In this document: piece by piece, positions 5,604 to 7,958 of the stretch
Numbering within the stretch: position 1 is the stretch's first letter
Layout of the letters: each line of letters starts with the position of its first letter
Source of the DNA: JBFKOL01 sp041628815
Lineage (GTDB): Bacteria; Bacteroidota; Bacteroidia; Chitinophagales; Saprospiraceae
Direction of reading: 5' to 3'
NCBI GenBank assembly: GCA_041628815.1
Contig: JBFKOL010000191.1
Span: forward strand, 1-7,958
DNA length: 7,958 nt
Notes under the pieces: generated by a model
What the model was told of the DNA's origin: nothing
The model's database searches: none
The model's input: only the letters and a program-made list of their open reading frames with translations
Translations under genes and position numbers: made by a program

Positions 5604-6812
5604 TCAAAGGCTTTCGCTGGTCATGATGAACATCGGTTGCATCTCGAAGCTATGGTAGTACGGACGGTATCTTTCCACATTGTAGTATTTATTAATATCA
5701 ACCAACTTTTTTGTACTGGTGACCACATCAATCGGTACATTGTCATAACGTCCGTTCTTCAAGACGACAAGTCGTCCGTCTATACCTTTCAGGATTAAAT
5801 CCAAAGCCAGGTTTCCATAGGCCATCGGAATGATAGAATCAATGGCATCCGGATCACCGCAACGCACCAGGTATCCGAGTTTTTGATTGATTGTATTGAC
5901 CCTGATGCCATTGTTGTATTTTGGCGACAAATCTTTTATCCCAGAAGCAACCATATCGCCGATTCCTCCTAGCTTTGCATGGCCGTATGCATCTTTTTCC
6001 GCATTCTCGAAAATCATTTCACTGCCCGTCATCATGGCTCCTTCTGATACGAGACATATCGAATACTTGCTCGGATTTTCAGCGCGATCCTCCACCAGGA
6101 GTTCAGTAAGTTTATCCATATCAAACTTGAATTCAGGAATCACACACCGGTTGGCCGCTCCGGCCATAGCCGGCAGCATTGCGGTAAAACCCGCATATCG
6201 GCCGAAAACTTCCAATACCATTATACGTTCGTGGGAGCCTGCAGCAGTTCGCAAATTATTGGCAAGAGCAATGGTCCGTGTAACACAAGTACTGAAACCA
6301 ATGCAATAGTCGGTGCCAGGCACGTCATTATCCATGGTTTTAGGAATGGCTACGACCTTTAATCCCTTGCGGAACAGGTGGACGCCGTAACTCAAAGTAT
6401 CATCACCTCCAATGGGGATGAGGTAATCCACCCCCAGCCATTCCAGGTTTTTAATGACTTCTTCAGTTAAGTCATTTGTTTTATCAATGTACTTATCTTT
6501 CAGGTGTGCAGGAACCGCAGACTTCGCCACATTGCTAGGCTTGGTCCTGGAGGTGTGCAGAAATGTCCCACCGGTCCTTCCTGCCTTGTTTACTATCTCT
6601 TTGGTGAGATACAGGAAGTTTTGGCTATTGTCGTATTTCTTGTCGCGGATGATGTCAATTGCGCCTCCCCAACCTCTTCTGATACCGATAACCCGATAAC
6701 CTTCCCTAAGGGCCCGAATGGTAATAGCGCGGATTGCCGGATTCAGTCCGGGTACATCACCGCCACCCGTCAGAATGGCGATTGCACCTTTAATTTTTGT
6801 CGTCTGTGCCAT
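5604..6812 (-). CDS. pfp: 6-phosphofructokinase, predicted pyrophosphate-dependent
   Basis: A 402-residue cytoplasmic phosphofructokinase that interconverts fructose 6-phosphate and fructose 1,6-bisphosphate. The donor site reads GGDD (135-138) and PKTMDND (157-163). Asp138 and Lys158 replace the two glycines of ATP-type enzymes (E. coli positions 104 and 124), the classic mark of pyrophosphate use. Asp161 is the catalytic base. Other landmarks are LTGGGDVPGLN (14-24), VFGRYAGF (202-209, sugar phosphate site) and LGYLVRCGDP (312-321), where Tyr, Val, Cys and Asp replace residues of the usual LGHIQRGGSP. At ~400 residues it is longer than PfkA (~320) but shorter than plant-type Pfp (~550), as in short bacterial PPi enzymes. 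It starts 34 bases after the pfkA stop, so the two are probably co-transcribed. PPi-dependent enzymes are reversible and usually not allosteric. Donor choice is inferred from the two residues. Confidence 0.9.
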   Translation of the reverse strand: MAQTTKIKGAIAILTGGGDVPGLNPAIRAITIRALREGYRVIGIRRGWGGAIDIIRDKKYDNSQNFLYLTKEIVNKAGRTGGTFLHTSRTKPSNVAKSAVPAHLKDKYIDKTNDLTEEVIKNLEWLGVDYLIPIGGDDTLSYGVHLFRKGLKVVAIPKTMDNDVPGTDYCIGFSTCVTRTIALANNLRTAAGSHERIMVLEVFGRYAGFTAMLPAMAGAANRCVIPEFKFDMDKLTELLVEDRAENPSKYSICLVSEGAMMTGSEMIFENAEKDAYGHAKLGGIGDMVASGIKDLSPKYNNGIRVNTINQKLGYLVRCGDPDAIDSIIPMAYGNLALDLILKGIDGRLVVLKNGRYDNVPIDVVTSTKKLVDINKYYNVERYRPYYHSFEMQPMFIMTSESL

Positions 6813-6846
6813 TGGCTATACTTATTTTATCCAATATTAACAGATT

Positions 6847-7818
6847 CTAAGTTGCCACTATGTGTAGAATCCTCAATAATTTTTGATCGATTTCCTGATG
6901 ATGTTTAATTGCTTCGGAAAATGGAGTCAGGATCACGTCCCTGTGGATCTGGCCTACCATGGCAGTGGTTTCTCCTCTGATTAGAGCCTCGACCGCTGAT
7001 ACTCCGAGAACGGTGGCCAATACGCGATCATTACTGCTTGGGGATCCGCCCCTCTGGATATGACCGAGTACAACTACCCTGCATTCCAATTCCTCAAACT
7101 CCCTTCGCACTTTTTTGGCAATTTCAAATGCACCCCCTGCTTCATCGCCTTCTGCGACCATGACAATAAGGGAAGATTTCTTCCGCTTCAGCGCCTCGTT
7201 CAAGGTCTTAATCAAATTCAATTCGTCGTCCTCCATTTCCGGAATTAAAATGGATTCCGCTCCACAGGCAATACCGGCCTTCAAAGCAATGAACCCCGCA
7301 TCTCGTCCCATCACTTCGACGAAGAATACCCGGTTGTGAGAATCGGCCGTATCCCGGATTTTATCGACAGCTTCCACGGCGGTGTTAACGGCTGTATCAT
7401 ATCCTATGGTGTAATCTGTTCCATAAAGATCATTGTCAATGGTCCCTGGCACACCTATTACCGGGATGCCATATTCTTTGTGAAATACTCCTGCGCCTGT
7501 AAAAGTACCATCGCCGCCAATAGCCACCAGACCGTCGATATGGTGTTTTTTCAGATTTTGAAATGCCTTAGCCCTTCCGGACTCTGTGCGAAATTCTTCA
7601 CTTCTTGATGATTTGATAATGGTACCACCGCGCTGAATGATGTTACTGACAGATCTTGCAGTCATCTTTGTGATGTTGCCATTGATCATGCCGGAATAAC
7701 CACTTTTTATGCCTGCTACATCCAAGCCGTAATGCATCCCTGTGCGCACCACCGCCCTGATACAGGCATTCATTCCAGGAGAATCTCCACCGGATGTAAA
7801 TACACCTATTTTTCTCAT
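6847..7818 (-). CDS. pfkA: ATP-dependent 6-phosphofructokinase
   Basis: A 323-residue enzyme of the PfkA family, close in length to E. coli PfkA (320), catalysing the ATP-driven phosphorylation of fructose 6-phosphate, the committed step of glycolysis. Motifs in order: FTSGGDSPGMN (7-17) for ATP binding, GGDG (101-104) and PGTIDND (124-130) with Gly at both positions that set ATP preference, the catalytic base Asp128, VEVMGRDAGF (167-176) and LGHIQRGGSP (251-260) for the sugar phosphate. Effector-site residues partly match E. coli: Arg21, Arg25 and Glu188 are kept, while the counterpart of E. coli Arg54 is shifted by one (TARSVS), so allosteric control may differ. ATG at 7816-7818 fits the family N-terminus exactly. 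It is the first gene of the operon with the PPi-type paralogue downstream. Confidence 0.95.
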   Translation of the reverse strand: MRKIGVFTSGGDSPGMNACIRAVVRTGMHYGLDVAGIKSGYSGMINGNITKMTARSVSNIIQRGGTIIKSSRSEEFRTESGRAKAFQNLKKHHIDGLVAIGGDGTFTGAGVFHKEYGIPVIGVPGTIDNDLYGTDYTIGYDTAVNTAVEAVDKIRDTADSHNRVFFVEVMGRDAGFIALKAGIACGAESILIPEMEDDELNLIKTLNEALKRKKSSLIVMVAEGDEAGGAFEIAKKVRREFEELECRVVVLGHIQRGGSPSSNDRVLATVLGVSAVEALIRGETTAMVGQIHRDVILTPFSEAIKHHQEIDQKLLRILHIVAT

Positions 7819-7958
7819 TGGATTTGAATATTAGTCTTTTATAATCACCCATTTATTGAATCAACCGGATCATAAACCAATCCTCTCACCTGTTTTCAAT
7901 TTTAGTCTGGTTTCTCAATACTTGCCTATAGGTACATTTTAATGATTAAGGCCACAGG
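7819..7958 (-). promoter_or_regulatory. Leader region upstream of pfkA
   Basis: No gene is seen in these 140 bases. Being AT-rich and directly upstream of the first phosphofructokinase gene, they probably carry the operon promoter. I could not identify convincing promoter boxes, a hairpin or a riboswitch. Confidence 0.35.

Noticed and set aside
5502..5798. 98-codon + strand frame starting with GTG
   Set aside because: Most of its length is the antisense of the pfp gene, and the remainder shows no domain or start signal.
5887..6309. 140-codon + strand frame
   Set aside because: It lies entirely antisense to the pfp gene, whose family identity is certain.
7838..7864. TTGATT and TATAAA boxes on the - strand before pfkA
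   Set aside because: The 15-base spacing is short and the start point would leave almost no leader before the ATG; Bacteroidota also use different promoter boxes.

Overview
The window reads as a chromosomal segment of a Bacteroidota bacterium. The evidence is moderate G+C, very AT-rich intergenic stretches, almost no recognisable Shine-Dalgarno sites, lipoprotein-type signal peptides, and a sulfur transporter split into two small adjacent genes. I cannot assign a genus. I see no insertion sequence, CRISPR array, phage gene, tRNA or rRNA.

Region 1 (bases 1-2162, + strand) is a tightly packed operon end. It holds the C-terminus of a sulfide:quinone oxidoreductase, a tandem-domain universal stress protein, and two half-size YeeE/YedE-type sulfur transporters. 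The gaps are +4, -8 and +1 bases, so the four genes are almost certainly co-transcribed. Together they look like a module that oxidises sulfide at the membrane quinone pool and moves a reduced sulfur compound across the inner membrane. The stress protein may be an accessory or regulatory partner.

Region 2 (2251-4611) holds two convergent genes for exported, probably lipid-anchored hydrolases. One is a phosphotriesterase-family metal hydrolase on +. The other is a serine beta-lactamase/DD-peptidase-family protein on -. Their 3' ends overlap by 12 bases. Upstream of the second is a four-helix membrane protein of unknown function (4684-5100, -), which ends in a clear intrinsic terminator.

Region 3 (5101-5603) has no convincing gene. 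Its first part is very AT-rich. Its middle (about 5311-5473) can fold into a nested, multi-branched structure that I cannot match to a known RNA family. It is the least explained part of the window.

Region 4 (5604-7818, - strand) is a two-gene operon of phosphofructokinases. An ATP-type PfkA is followed after 34 bases by a longer paralogue with the residue signature of pyrophosphate-dependent enzymes. The pair suggests a cell that can run this glycolytic step with either phosphoryl donor, the second one reversibly. Bases 7819-7958 are the upstream leader, with no gene seen.

Nothing here amounts to a wholly new system. The items most worth checking are the structured intergenic region, the paired phosphofructokinases, and the stress protein embedded in the sulfur operon.
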